This document shows positions 1-8,317 of a stretch of 64,000 nucleotides of DNA, one piece after another (the first letter of the stretch is position 1; the number at the start of each line of letters is the position of its first letter). A program made the translations under genes and the position numbers. Origin of the DNA: Changshengia sp963803165. Lineage in GTDB: Bacteria; Chloroflexota; Dormibacteria; Aeolococcales; Aeolococcaceae. The stretch lies in assembly GCA_963803165.1 (NCBI GenBank), contig CAWDLK010000008.1, positions 189,768-253,767 of the forward strand, in the 5' to 3' direction. Under the pieces are notes generated by a model that saw only the letters and a program-made list of their open reading frames with translations, made no database searches and was not told the origin of the DNA.

Positions 1-1
1 C

Positions 2-451
2 GGAGAGGTCACCTTCTCGCTGATCACCCAGGTCGCCGGCCGGGCGGGGCGGGGCGACGAGCCCGCCCGGGTGATCCTCCAGACCTACAGCCCCGACCAC
101 TACGCGGTCCGCCATGCGGTCACCCACGACTATCGCGGCTTCGCCCACGACGAGATCCGGGTGCGCCGCGCCTACCGCTTTCCCCCCTACACCCGCCTGG
201 TCACCTGCACGGTGAGCCACGCCACCAACTCGGCCGCCGAGGCGGCGGCTCAGCAGTCCGCCGAGCGGCTGTCTGCTATCCTCGGGCCGGGTGCCGGGCT
301 CGACGTCCTCGGTCCGACCCCCGCATTCCTGCACCGCCTGCGCGGCCAGTACCGGTGGCAGTTCACGGTGCGGGGGGAGGGGATCGAGGGGGCGTTCCCC
401 CACCTGCCCCGAGGCCGGGGCTGGAGCATCGACGTCGACCCGGTCATGTGA
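2..451 (+). CDS. priA: Primosomal replication-restart helicase PriA, C-terminal part (5' end outside window)
   Basis: PriA is a 3'-5' superfamily 2 DNA helicase that reloads the replisome at stalled forks. The frame is open from base 2, so the N-terminus lies upstream of the window. The visible part begins with helicase motif VI (TQVAGRAGRG), followed by the family segment IxQTYxPDHY, then a Tyr/Pro-rich stretch (RFPPYTRLV), and ends in the typical C-terminal DVDPVM. About 149 residues are present of a protein that is normally 700 or more. def starts 23 bases downstream on the same strand, the widespread priA-def-fmt order, here with two minus-strand genes inserted before fmt. The zinc-binding and Walker motifs cannot be seen. 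I am confident of the family. Confidence 0.93.
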   Translation, partial: GEVTFSLITQVAGRAGRGDEPARVILQTYSPDHYAVRHAVTHDYRGFAHDEIRVRRAYRFPPYTRLVTCTVSHATNSAAEAAAQQSAERLSAILGPGAGLDVLGPTPAFLHRLRGQYRWQFTVRGEGIEGAFPHLPRGRGWSIDVDPVM

Positions 452-474
452 CCCCACTCAGAGAACCACCTGCT

Positions 475-996
475 GTGACCCTCCTTCACATCGTCACCGT
501 CGCCGAGGACAACCCCGTCCTCCGTCGCAGGGCGCCCAGGGTCGGCAGGGTCGACAACTCCATCCGCCGGCTCATGGACGACATGATGGAGACGATGGTC
601 GCCGCCCCCGGAGTTGGGCTGGCGGCTCCACAGGTCGACGTGTCGATCCGCGTCATCACCATCAAGGTGGACAACCAGCTCCTCCACCTCGCCAATCCCG
701 AGATCATCAAGGCCGATGGCGAGCAGACCGCCTACGAGGGTTGCCTCTCCATCCCCGGCATGGTCGGCGAGGTGACCCGGGCCGAGAAGGTGGTCTGCAA
801 GGCGCTCAACCGGCACGGCAAGCAGGTGCGGATCAAGGGGAACGGCCTGCTGGCCCGCGCCATCCAGCACGAGATCGACCACCTCGACGGCATCCTCTTC
901 ACCGACCGGCTCACCGACCCGAGCACTCTGCGCAAGGTCGACGAGCTGACCGACGAGGAGGTGGCGGCCGTGGAGGGCGAGGCGGTCACGGTCTGA
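475..996 (+). CDS. def: Peptide deformylase
   Basis: Removes the formyl group from the initiator Met of nascent proteins; a metal-dependent cytoplasmic enzyme. All three signature motifs are present: GVGLAAPQ at residues 46-53, EGCLS at 88-92 (metal-ligand Cys90) and QHEIDH at 131-136 (His132 and His136, catalytic Glu133). The 173-residue length fits the family. I chose the GTG at 475 because it follows priA by 23 bases and puts the start just before the conserved N-terminal segment; longer in-frame readings run back into priA. The 3' end overlaps the stop of the convergent minus-strand gene by 11 bases. It is a functional partner of fmt, 2.9 kb downstream. Confidence 0.96.
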   Translation: MTLLHIVTVAEDNPVLRRRAPRVGRVDNSIRRLMDDMMETMVAAPGVGLAAPQVDVSIRVITIKVDNQLLHLANPEIIKADGEQTAYEGCLSIPGMVGEVTRAEKVVCKALNRHGKQVRIKGNGLLARAIQHEIDHLDGILFTDRLTDPSTLRKVDELTDEEVAAVEGEAVTV

Positions 997-2026
997 CCCG
1001 ACCGGGCGCCTCCGCAGTGCCGGCGGCACGCAGCAGCTGTTGGCGAAGCCGGTTGAACTCGGCCTCCGCCTTGGCGCCGAAGTGGTCCGACCAGAGCGTG
1101 GCGGGTGGCAGCCGACTTCCCAGCAGCTTCAGAACCGCGGCCGCGTCCGCGGCGACCGGCCGGCCGGCCTCGTGGCAGAGGCAGAGGACGAGGGCGAAGT
1201 CGGCGAGCGGCCAGGGGGAGTCGAGGTTGGCGACGAAAGCGGGGGAGAGCACTGAGGCACGGGCGGCCTCGACGACCTCGTCGGCCACGGCGGGGTCGGC
1301 GTAGTAGGCGTTGGCCTTCTGCTCGTCCTTCTCGAGGACGGCGTGGAATCGCCGCCGCAGGAAATGGGCGCGGGGGATGGCCACCCGACCGGGGCTGCCG
1401 GGCGGCAGCGTTCGCTGCGCCTCTCGCGCCGTCTCGAACATCAGGAGATGGCTGCCCCCCCATTGCTGCGACAGGCCCACCACGGCGCTCGCGTAGGCGG
1501 GCCGGAAACCCGGCGCCCGGGCGGCCGCCTCACCCAGCTGCAGGAGGGTTGTCTCCTTGGAGAGCTCCAGCCCGTATCCGACGGCGATTCGGCTTGCCCA
1601 GGGCTGCGGATCGGCAGGGAGGAGCTCGCAGGCCGTCGCCAGCGCGTCCTCGGCCTCGTTGAGCAGGCGGAAGTACTCCTGCCAGCGCGCCTCGCTGATC
1701 ATCTCCGCCGTGCCGGATCCCCGTGCTCGCCATGCAGCTCGCTCGAGATGCATGCCCAGCAGCAGCCTGGCCAGCGGGCTGACGTTGCTCCCGTCGCTCA
1801 ACCAGCCGGCGAACGCCGTGTGAGCGGCCATGAGGCGCAGGAAGAAGCTGCGGTCATGCCAATCGGCGATGCCAGCCATGAACGTCTCGACGCGCGGCCA
1901 GTCTCCGTCCGTGTAGTTCCTCATCAGCCGGCGCGCCCGAGCGTTCCCCATCGCCATGGCGGCGGAGGGTGGCGGGCCGAACCCGATGGCCGTGCGCAGC
2001 TTGGTCAATTGCGACGAGAGGCTCAT
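986..2026 (-). CDS. Helical-repeat (TPR-like) protein of unknown function, partner of the M16 protein
   Basis: A soluble, mostly helical protein of about 346 residues with no signal peptide or transmembrane segment. Tryptophan- and alanine-rich helical stretches such as LLPADPQPWASRIAVGYG and GGSHLLMFETAREA resemble the TPR-like proteins common in Streptomyces, which pair a 'decision/PW' helix with a 'GS..M..FA.EA' helix. I see no catalytic motif. The ATG at 2026 overlaps the stop of the upstream M16-like gene as ATGA, so the two genes are translationally coupled and probably work together. A role as a substrate-binding or scaffold partner of the membrane peptidase is inference only. Confidence 0.72.
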   Translation of the reverse strand: MSLSSQLTKLRTAIGFGPPPSAAMAMGNARARRLMRNYTDGDWPRVETFMAGIADWHDRSFFLRLMAAHTAFAGWLSDGSNVSPLARLLLGMHLERAAWRARGSGTAEMISEARWQEYFRLLNEAEDALATACELLPADPQPWASRIAVGYGLELSKETTLLQLGEAAARAPGFRPAYASAVVGLSQQWGGSHLLMFETAREAQRTLPPGSPGRVAIPRAHFLRRRFHAVLEKDEQKANAYYADPAVADEVVEAARASVLSPAFVANLDSPWPLADFALVLCLCHEAGRPVAADAAAVLKLLGSRLPPATLWSDHFGAKAEAEFNRLRQQLLRAAGTAEAPGRVRP

Positions 2027-3732
2027 GCCGTCCCGGGGGGGCCCTGGGCCGCCGAGCGCGACTGTGCGGTGCCCAGGCGCATCAGCCAGATGGCGATTGA
2101 CACCAGCCAGAGGATCGGCAGGTACACCGAGTTGGTAGCGATGGCGAAGGCAATCACGGGTAGCAGGAAGAGGGCGTAGAGCACAACGTGGCGGCGGAAT
2201 GCCGGGCGGCGCCACATCGCCTGCCACTGTCGGCGCAGGCCGGGCCGGGCCGGCGCCGTCCTGGGCGGGACGGGGCGGGGTTTGGGCGCATCCGCAACAT
2301 CCAGTGCCACGCGCCTTTCGGGGTCCGTGTATCGATCCACCAGCGACGTCATGGCAGCGCCGCCGTTGAAGCCCCATGGGGCGACGAACACGGTCACCCC
2401 ATCGGCCCCCACCACCCGTCGCGCGCCATTCTCCCAGCAGAGCACGGCCGCGGCATCCTGCCACCTGATGGTGCGGAACGCCCGACGATGCCTGCGCCAC
2501 ATGACACCCTCGGGGCCGATGACCAGTTCCCCCGTATCCTGTCCGGGCACGGCTCTGAATTCCTGTCCGCTGATCGTGGTTGGCGACCACTCCGAGATCT
2601 CCTGCCATCCCGGAAGCGCTCCACCCAGCAGGGACGGTCCGAGTGCCAGCACCGACTCCAGCGAGGGGGAGAGGATCCGTACCACGTCTTCCGGACGCAC
2701 CGATCTCTGTGACTCGATGAACTCGCCCACCTGAATCACGGGGAGGTTCTTGCGGACTCGGTTCGCGTTGAGGGCGAGCATTCCTGGCGCCGATCGCCGG
2801 TCCTCGGCAGCCAGGCCGCCGCGCTCGGTGAGGAATGCCAGCTCCGCCTCGCTGGGACCCTCCCGGCAGACGCCAGTCAGGGACGACGAGAGGGTGGAGA
2901 GCACCTCCCAGTAGGCTGCGGCGTCCGCGTCAGCCGCCAGCTGACAGAGCACCCGCTCATTGCCTATGCCGAGCTGGACCGCGCTCACCGAGTAGCTCAC
3001 CGCGCTCTGCGAGCGCAGGGCGGCGAGGGCCCGCTCCCGGGCGGCCTGAATGCCGAGCATCCCCGCCGGCAGGTCGGCGCTGACCCGGACCACGGAGACC
3101 GACACCAGCTTGGTCTTCCGCGGGCCCCAGCGGCGCCCGGTCACTCGGTCCGGCGGCAGGCTCCGGGGTTCCCGCGCCGGCCCCTTGGGAAGCGGAAGCG
3201 CGAGGCCCTCGGGGACGTCGCCGGTGAGCGTCAGCACCGCGTTCGACCGCGTGAACCACCGATGCGCCCACGACTGCACCGCATCCGGCGTGGCGGAGTG
3301 GAGGCCGTACTCCCGCCAGCCGGAGATGGCCGGACCCATGGCTCCGAAGCGGGTTATGAGATCGGCCTGGATCTGGTTCAGCTCGCGGCGTGACGCCTCG
3401 ACGCGCAGGATCCGCAGCTCGTCGGTCATCCGGTCGAGAGGTAGCTCTCCAAGCGTGCGGCACACATGCGTCAGGAACGCCTGGACCTGCTCCTCGCTGC
3501 CGAGCGCGACGAAGGTTGTTCCGGTCGGGGAGACCTCGCCGTTGTACGCATACGGCTGGGCGCCGAGGCCTGCGAGTGTCAGGTGCTCAACGATGTGCGT
3601 GATCCCGTGCAGATGCACGGGCTCATCTTCGGATCCAACATCGAACTCGAGGCGCGCCTCGAGCGGGCCGTCGAGCCGGGCGGAGAGCAGCGGAACTCCA
3701 TCGGTGGCGGCACTGCTGATCTGGTACGTCAA
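2023..3732 (-). CDS. Membrane-anchored M16-family (insulinase-like) metallopeptidase
   Basis: A single M16 zinc-peptidase domain followed by a membrane anchor. With the TTG start at 3732 the inverted zinc motif is HIVEH at residues 46-50 (His46, Glu49, His50). The segment NGEVSPTGTTF follows, matching the M16 'NAxTxxxxT' strand, and then the downstream Glu in ILRVEASRREL, so the zinc site looks intact. Residues about 515-551 form two close transmembrane helices near the C-terminus, unlike ordinary soluble M16 enzymes. The start is uncertain: an ATG at 3846 is in frame but adds low-complexity sequence overlapping the fmt upstream region. A -10-like TATACT lies just upstream of the TTG. Coupled by ATGA to the helical-repeat gene. 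Substrate unknown. Confidence 0.75.
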   Translation of the reverse strand: MTYQISSAATDGVPLLSARLDGPLEARLEFDVGSEDEPVHLHGITHIVEHLTLAGLGAQPYAYNGEVSPTGTTFVALGSEEQVQAFLTHVCRTLGELPLDRMTDELRILRVEASRRELNQIQADLITRFGAMGPAISGWREYGLHSATPDAVQSWAHRWFTRSNAVLTLTGDVPEGLALPLPKGPAREPRSLPPDRVTGRRWGPRKTKLVSVSVVRVSADLPAGMLGIQAARERALAALRSQSAVSYSVSAVQLGIGNERVLCQLAADADAAAYWEVLSTLSSSLTGVCREGPSEAELAFLTERGGLAAEDRRSAPGMLALNANRVRKNLPVIQVGEFIESQRSVRPEDVVRILSPSLESVLALGPSLLGGALPGWQEISEWSPTTISGQEFRAVPGQDTGELVIGPEGVMWRRHRRAFRTIRWQDAAAVLCWENGARRVVGADGVTVFVAPWGFNGGAAMTSLVDRYTDPERRVALDVADAPKPRPVPPRTAPARPGLRRQWQAMWRRPAFRRHVVLYALFLLPVIAFAIATNSVYLPILWLVSIAIWLMRLGTAQSRSAAQGPPGTA

Positions 3733-3871
3733 GGTCGGGTTGCGGGGGAGTATAGCCGCGGCTAGATGGCTCCGACTGGCGGTTCGGGGCCAATGCCGCG
3801 ATTGCAACCGAGCAGTCGGGACCACCTCCGCGGCCACCGCCACCATGGCGCTCCGGCTAACCTCTTGCTCC

Positions 3872-4774
3872 GTGCGCATCGTCTTCGCCGGAACCGCCGG
3901 CTTCGCCGTCCCCAGCCTGCGCGCCTGCAACGCCCGCCACCAGGTGCTGGCCGCGGTGACCCAGCCGGAGCGTCCCGGGAGCCGGGGCCGGCCGGCACCC
4001 CGCCCGGTGGCCGACGCGGCGGCTCAGCTGGGGATCCCGCTCCTCCAGCCCGAGCGCATCCGGGCCCGCGAGACGGTGGCCGAGATCCTGGGGCTGGGCG
4101 CCGACGTCCTGGTGGTGGCCGCGTACGGCCAGATCGTGCCGCTCAGCCTCCTCGACGGGCACCCTCGCGGCGGGGTCAACGTCCACGCCTCGCTGCTGCC
4201 CCGCTGGCGCGGGGCGGCACCCATCGCCCGGGCGATCCTGGCCGGCGACGCGGTGACGGGCGTCTGCGTCATGCGGATGGAGGCGGGGCTGGACACCGGG
4301 CCGGTGTACGCACGCCGCGAGGTTCCCGTTGGTGCGGATTCGACGGCGGAGCAGTTGACCGAGGCGCTCGCCATCGCGGGGGCGGAGGAGCTGGTGGCGG
4401 TGCTGGCGGCCCTGGAGCGGGGGACGGCCGTCGCCACGCCGCAGCCGGAGGAGGGCGTGACCTACGCGGCCCGGCTCACCCGCGAGGACGGGGTCCTCGA
4501 CTGGGCGGCGCGCTCCGCGGAGGAGGTCGACCGCATGGTCCGCGCCCTCGACCCGTGGCCCGGCGTCACCGGCGTCCTCGCCGGCACCGAGGTGCGAATC
4601 CTTGCCGGGACTCCCTTCCCCGGAGGGGTCGAGGCGAGCCCGGGAACCGTGATCCGGACCGAGGGCGAATCCGCCCTGGTCGCCACCGCCGCCGGCCCCT
4701 ACCGCGTCGACGCGCTGCAGCCGCCGGGCCGCCGCGCCATGAGTGCAGCCGCCTTCCTGCGCGGCCGGAGGTGA
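3872..4774 (+). CDS. fmt: Methionyl-tRNA formyltransferase
   Basis: Formylates Met-tRNA(fMet) with 10-formyltetrahydrofolate, the step that def later reverses. The 300-residue protein opens with the Rossmann-type strand VRIVFAGTAGFAVPSL and carries the signature VNVHASLLPRWRGAAPI with the catalytic Asn/His pair. A C-terminal OB-like domain (ARLTREDGVLDW onward) binds the tRNA. The GTG at 3872 sits directly before the first strand. It is transcribed divergently from the M16 gene. The 3' end is followed by a multi-arm palindrome that may act as terminator. Confidence 0.96.
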   Translation: MRIVFAGTAGFAVPSLRACNARHQVLAAVTQPERPGSRGRPAPRPVADAAAQLGIPLLQPERIRARETVAEILGLGADVLVVAAYGQIVPLSLLDGHPRGGVNVHASLLPRWRGAAPIARAILAGDAVTGVCVMRMEAGLDTGPVYARREVPVGADSTAEQLTEALAIAGAEELVAVLAALERGTAVATPQPEEGVTYAARLTREDGVLDWAARSAEEVDRMVRALDPWPGVTGVLAGTEVRILAGTPFPGGVEASPGTVIRTEGESALVATAAGPYRVDALQPPGRRAMSAAAFLRGRR

Positions 4775-4790
4775 GCCGGACGGCGGCCTT

Positions 4791-4903
4791 GAGGGGCGCT
4801 GAGCGGCGAGGCCGCACAGAGGCGGCAGTGGCCATGCCGCCGAGCACGAGGATGCCGACGCCGGTGCGCGTCGGACGCCCGAGCCGAGCGGAGCCGCCCC
4901 CTC
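4791..4903. repeat. Intergenic multi-arm palindromic element, copy A
   Basis: Lies between the convergent fmt and SseB-like genes. The outer arm is GGGGCG (4793-4798) against CGCCCC (4895-4900). Arm 1 is GGCGGCA (4821-4827), a 7-nt loop, then TGCCGCC (4835-4841). Arm 2 is CCGACGC (4855-4861) against GCGTCGG (4868-4874). The linker GAGCACGAG follows arm 1 and CCGAGCGGAGC closes the element. The same arm-1 geometry (7-bp stem, 7-nt loop) and linker recur in copies at 5840 and 19243. Confidence 0.7.
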
Positions 4904-5289
4904 TAGCCTGCCCGGGCGGCCGGGGGGAGCTGATACTCCAACCGCGACCAGGGGTTGATGACGATGATGACGTTGGGGTGGACGTGCTCCATCAGGGCCC
5001 GCCCCTGGACCTGGAGGACGGAGAGGGTCTGCCAGTCGGGGTTGCGGGCCAGCGCCTCGCGCATGATCTCGGGCTGGGTGAAGACCGGGAGCATCACCCG
5101 CTCGACCCCCTGGGGATCATGGATGGTGAAGTGGAGGAGGTCCGACTCGTTGCCCTGCTGGGGGGTGGCCATGTGTCCGGCCGGCTGACCGAGGCAGTAG
5201 ACGTCCGCCCTGGCCAGCTCACCGCGGACGACGTCGAGGGCTTCGGGGCTGTCGCCCTTCAACGCGATGACGACTTCCAGGGGCTCCAT
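4903..5289 (-). CDS. SseB N-terminal-domain-like protein
   Basis: A 128-residue cytoplasmic protein resembling the SseB N-terminal domain (PF07179). The diagnostic pieces are the strand LPVFTQPEIMREA in the middle and VIIVINPWSRLEYQL near the end, matching the family's 'lPvFTspe' and 'iiNPgs' segments. A good Shine-Dalgarno (GAGGAGG) lies seven bases before the ATG at 5289. SseB proteins were named for enhanced serine sensitivity in E. coli; the biochemical role remains unclear. The stop codon abuts palindromic copy A. It stands alone, divergent from smpB. Confidence 0.68.
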   Translation of the reverse strand: MEPLEVVIALKGDSPEALDVVRGELARADVYCLGQPAGHMATPQQGNESDLLHFTIHDPQGVERVMLPVFTQPEIMREALARNPDWQTLSVLQVQGRALMEHVHPNVIIVINPWSRLEYQLPPAARAG

Positions 5290-5354
5290 CCATGCCTCCT
5301 CGGTCCCGCATCGGGATCGGCGTGCGTTCGACGCGTCAGCATATAGCCTCAGCC

Positions 5355-5831
5355 ATGCCCCCGAATCCCCGGCCGGGTGACCCGGTCCTTGCCCGCAACC
5401 GCCAGGCCAGCCACGAGTACCACCTCCTGGACACCCTGGAAGCCGGCATCCAGCTGACCGGCACCGAGGTCAAGGCGCTGCGCGCGGGCCGCGCCCACCT
5501 CCGCGAGGGCTACGTCCGGGTCGAGAACGGGGAGGCCTGGCTGATCCAGGTGAACATCGGCCAGTACGAGATGGGCAACCGCCAGAACCACGAGCCGGAG
5601 CGGCGCCGCCGCCTGCTGCTCCACCGCCGCGAGATCCAGTACCTGGACGTCCAGGTGCGTCAGGGCGGGCTGACCCTGATCCCGCTGCGCCTCTACCTGA
5701 AGCACAACCGGGTCAAGTGCGAGATCGCCGTTGCCCGCGGCAAGAAGCTCTGGGACAAGCGCCAGGCGATCGCCGAGCGCGACGCTCGCCGCGACGTCGA
5801 GCGCGCCACCGCCCACGCCCTGCGCGGCTGA
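5355..5831 (+). CDS. smpB: SsrA-binding protein SmpB
   Basis: Binds tmRNA and occupies the decoding centre during trans-translation. The 158-residue length and the strings SHEYHLLDTLEAGIQLTGTE, RLYLKHNRVKCEIAVARGKK and the basic tail KLWDKRQAIAERDARRDVER are diagnostic. The ATG at 5355 removes a non-conserved in-frame extension. TATAGC ends seven bases before it and no Shine-Dalgarno is present, so the message may be leaderless. Its RNA partner, the tmRNA gene, lies about 5 kb downstream on the other strand. Palindromic copy B follows the stop codon. Confidence 0.97.
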   Translation: MPPNPRPGDPVLARNRQASHEYHLLDTLEAGIQLTGTEVKALRAGRAHLREGYVRVENGEAWLIQVNIGQYEMGNRQNHEPERRRRLLLHRREIQYLDVQVRQGGLTLIPLRLYLKHNRVKCEIAVARGKKLWDKRQAIAERDARRDVERATAHALRG

Positions 5832-5839
5832 GGCCCATA

Positions 5840-5967
5840 GGGCCGACGGGGCACGTCGTCGCAGCGGAGGCTTGCGCAGGCGCGAGATGCAATCGCGCCG
5901 AGCACGAAGCGCGGACGGCGAAGCTGTCCGACGCTGGTCCCCCGAAGACGACGTGCCCCGCCGGCCC
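5840..5967. repeat. Intergenic multi-arm palindromic element, copy B (cloverleaf-like)
   Basis: The best-formed copy, between convergent smpB and hflX. Terminal arms 5840-5860 and 5947-5967 are inverted repeats pairing at 20 of 21 positions; the inner 13 are GGGGCACGTCGTC and its exact complement. Arm 1 is GGCGCGA (5879-5885), loop gatgcaa, TCGCGCC (5893-5899). Arm 2 is CGGACGGC (5912-5919), loop gaa, GCTGTCCG (5923-5930, one G-U). The linker after arm 1 is GAGCACGAAG. No reading frame is supported inside. Confidence 0.8.
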
Positions 5968-6001
5968 GCCGTGTGGCCCCGTGCCCTGCCGCCGGCACTC
6001 C

Positions 6002-7225
6002 TCAGCTGGCGGCCCGGCCCTCCTCGGCGTCGGCCGCAGTCTCGATCGGGGCGGCGAGCGGCCGGTTGGCCCGGGTCTCGGGCACCGCCCGGCCGGCCAG
6101 GGCGTCGAGAGCGGTGCGGAGCTCGCGCAGGCCGGCCCCGGTCTTGGCCGAGATCCGGAGCGCGCGGCAGCCGGCGGCCGCCTCGAGTCGGGTCACCGCG
6201 TCCTCCAGGGCCTCGCCGGCGAGGCGGTCGACCTTGCTGGCGACGAGGAGGGTGGGCTGGTCGCACTCCATCTCGGCGAGCGTCTCGAGCACGGTGCGCA
6301 GCTGTGCCTCGCACTCCGGGTGACCGGCGTCCACCACCAGGACGAGCAGGTGGGCCTGGCGGACCTCCTCCAGGGTGGCGGCGAACGCCTCGACCAGCTC
6401 GGTGGGCAGCGCCTGGATGAATCCGACCGTGTCAGTGAGGATGACCCTGCGCCCCGAGCTGAGGTTGAGGAGGCGCGAGGTGGGGTCGAGGGTGGCGAAG
6501 AGGAGGTTGTCGGCGAGCACCTCGGAGTTGGTGAGCCGGTTGAGGAGCGTCGACTTGCCGGCGTTGGTGTAGCCGACCAGGGCGCAGGAGGCGAGCGGGA
6601 CGTCGCTCCGCGCCTGGCGGCGGGTCCGCCGCTGGCGCTCCAGCAGCTCGAGCCGGCGGCGCAGCTTGCCGATCCGCTGCCGGATCAGCCGCCGGTCCAC
6701 CTCGATCTGGGTCTCTCCCGGGCCGCCCCGAAGGCCCACGCCGCCCCGCTGCCGCTCCAGGTGGGTCCACCCGCCGGCGAGACGGGGGAGGAGATGCTCC
6801 AATTGGGCCATCTCCACCTGGATCTTCCCCTCCGCGGTCACCGCGCGCCGGGCGAAGATGGCGAGGATCACCTCGGTCCGGTCGAGCACCGGGACCTCCC
6901 ACGCCTCCTCCAGGTTGCGCTGCTGGCGCGGGCTCAGCGGGTCGTTGACCAGCACCGCCGGGCCGCCCAGCTCGGCGACCCGGGCTCTGAGCGCCTCCAC
7001 CGCCCCGCTCCGGAAGTACGTCGCCGGGTGGGGTTCGTGCACCGGGATCGAGCTGCGCTCGACCACCGTGCAGCCGAGCGTGCGGGCGAGCTCCTCCATC
7101 TCGTCGAGCTGGATCTCGGCGCGCTCCCGGCCGTTGCGCCCGGAGAAGGAGCCGATGACGGCGACGTCGTGGAGCTTCTGGCCGATGCCGGGATCTGCGC
7201 CGGAGCGCGTGAGGGCGGTGGGCAT
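6002..7225 (-). CDS. hflX: GTPase HflX
   Basis: A ribosome-associated GTPase that splits or rescues stalled 70S ribosomes, often after heat stress. The 407-residue protein has the HflX N-terminal domain with the hallmark GGPGETQIEVDRR, a coiled linker (RQRIGKLRRRLELLERQR), then a G domain with G1 GYTNAGKST (about residues 213-221), G3 DTVGFI and a SKVD-type G4. The ATG at 7225 has a GGAGCGG ribosome site, and upstream sequence is unlike the family. The end is convergent with smpB, separated by palindromic copy B. smpB, tmRNA and hflX are all ribosome-rescue functions in this neighbourhood. Confidence 0.94.
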   Translation of the reverse strand: MPTALTRSGADPGIGQKLHDVAVIGSFSGRNGRERAEIQLDEMEELARTLGCTVVERSSIPVHEPHPATYFRSGAVEALRARVAELGGPAVLVNDPLSPRQQRNLEEAWEVPVLDRTEVILAIFARRAVTAEGKIQVEMAQLEHLLPRLAGGWTHLERQRGGVGLRGGPGETQIEVDRRLIRQRIGKLRRRLELLERQRRTRRQARSDVPLASCALVGYTNAGKSTLLNRLTNSEVLADNLLFATLDPTSRLLNLSSGRRVILTDTVGFIQALPTELVEAFAATLEEVRQAHLLVLVVDAGHPECEAQLRTVLETLAEMECDQPTLLVASKVDRLAGEALEDAVTRLEAAAGCRALRISAKTGAGLRELRTALDALAGRAVPETRANRPLAAPIETAADAEEGRAAS

Positions 7226-7347
7226 CCGCTCCAAGCGTACCCCAGAGCGGTGACGGGCCAGGGGGTGGGTCCGCCTTCCGGCGAGGCATGATTGCCGGAG
7301 AGAGCGACCGTGCGACGCGGCCGCGGCGAACGGCAACGGGAGAGACC

Positions 7348-7824
7348 ATGACCGGTGAGCTGACGACGACCGGTGCGGCCAAGGGCACCGCGGAGCGGGA
7401 GACCAGGCGCAAGCCACGGCTCGCCCTGATCGCCCATGACGGCAAGAAGGCGGACATGATCGCCTTCGCCACGTTCAACCGCGGCACCCTCCAGCGCTGC
7501 CGCCTGGTCGCCACCGCGACCACCGGGCGTCTCCTCCGGGAGAAGGTCGGGCTCAATGTGGAGGTGCTGCAGTCGGGCCCCGTCGGCGGTGACGTCCAGA
7601 TCGCCAACCGGGTGGTCGACGGCAAGATCGACGCCGTCGTGTTCCTCGTCGACCCCCTCGACAAGCATCCCCATGATCCGGACATCCAGACCCTGCTCCG
7701 GATCTGCAATGTCCACGACGTCCCCCTGGCGACCAACATCGCGACCGCGGACATGGTGATCAGCTCGCGGCTGCTCTGGGTGACTCCCGTGATGACGCCG
7801 GGGGCGGAGGTCGTCCCGGTCTGA
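7348..7824 (+). CDS. mgsA: Methylglyoxal synthase
   Basis: Converts dihydroxyacetone phosphate to methylglyoxal and phosphate, a bypass of lower glycolysis. The 158-residue protein has the phosphate-binding start LALIAHDGKKADM, the TATTGRLL loop, SGPVGGD containing the catalytic Asp, and DPLDKHPHDPDI with the conserved His. NIATAD follows near the end. A GGGAGAGA ribosome site precedes the ATG at 7348; about 25 residues before the core domain are a charged, poorly conserved leader. It is divergent from hflX and convergent with the ArsR gene. Confidence 0.95.
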   Translation: MTGELTTTGAAKGTAERETRRKPRLALIAHDGKKADMIAFATFNRGTLQRCRLVATATTGRLLREKVGLNVEVLQSGPVGGDVQIANRVVDGKIDAVVFLVDPLDKHPHDPDIQTLLRICNVHDVPLATNIATADMVISSRLLWVTPVMTPGAEVVPV

Positions 7825-7853
7825 GGTCCCCGAGGCGGGCCCGCCGGCCGGGG

Positions 7854-8258
7854 TCAGTCGGTGGCGGGCTCGGGGTCGGGAGCGCTGAGCACGGCGTCGA
7901 GGAGCCCGGGGTATCGGCGCTCCATGCCTCCGCGGTCGAGGCTGACCATCCTGCGGGTCCCGTCCACGCGCTTGACCACGATCCCGGCCGCCTGGAGGAC
8001 GTGGAGGTGGTGGGTCAGGGTGGACTTGGTGATCGGCAGGCCGAGCCAGCCGCAGGGGCACTCCACACCGGAGGCGAGGCGGCGGACGATGGCCATCCGC
8101 ATCGGGTCGGCGAGGGCCTCCAGGACCCCGACGACGCCGGGATGCAGGTGGGGGAGGGCGTGAGCCTCTCCCTCCGGGGCGATCTCCGCGGGGTCGTGGC
8201 CGGCGATCGCGCGGCCGTCGGCCGCGGCGATCTGGTCGGGCGATAGTTTGACAGTCAT
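7854..8258 (-). CDS. ArsR/SmtB-family transcriptional regulator
   Basis: A 134-residue winged-helix repressor. The core is VLEALADPMRMAIVRRLASG, followed by the recognition region TKSTLTHHLHVLQAAGIV and the wing KRVDGTRRMVSL. Cys67 and Cys69 sit just before the recognition helix, near where some ArsR-type proteins bind metal or sense thiol stress, but a full metal site is not obvious. The Shine-Dalgarno GGAGG is seven bases from the ATG. The gene is divergent from an MFS exporter, and the exporter's -35 box lies inside its first codons. The likely job is control of that exporter and of itself. Confidence 0.85.
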   Translation of the reverse strand: MTVKLSPDQIAAADGRAIAGHDPAEIAPEGEAHALPHLHPGVVGVLEALADPMRMAIVRRLASGVECPCGWLGLPITKSTLTHHLHVLQAAGIVVKRVDGTRRMVSLDRGGMERRYPGLLDAVLSAPDPEPATD

Positions 8259-8277
8259 CGAACCTCCATGGTACGAT
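8248..8277 (+). promoter_or_regulatory. Sigma-70-type promoter of the MFS exporter gene, overlapping arsR start
   Basis: TTGACA (8248-8253), an 18-base spacer, then TACGAT (8272-8277). The -35 overlaps the first codons of the divergent ArsR-family gene, and the short repeats CGAAC on both sides of the -10 are possible operator half-sites. A regulator bound here would control both genes. Confidence 0.6.
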
Positions 8278-8317
8278 CCGCGTCGAACTTTAGCACCAAG
8301 TGGTTCCGGGGAGCGAG

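Noticed and set aside
8287..8308. GGAACC-N16-CGA on the minus strand before the ArsR-family gene as an ECF promoter
   Set aside because: The -10 reads CGACGC rather than CGT, and the sigma-70 promoter on the other strand explains the region better.
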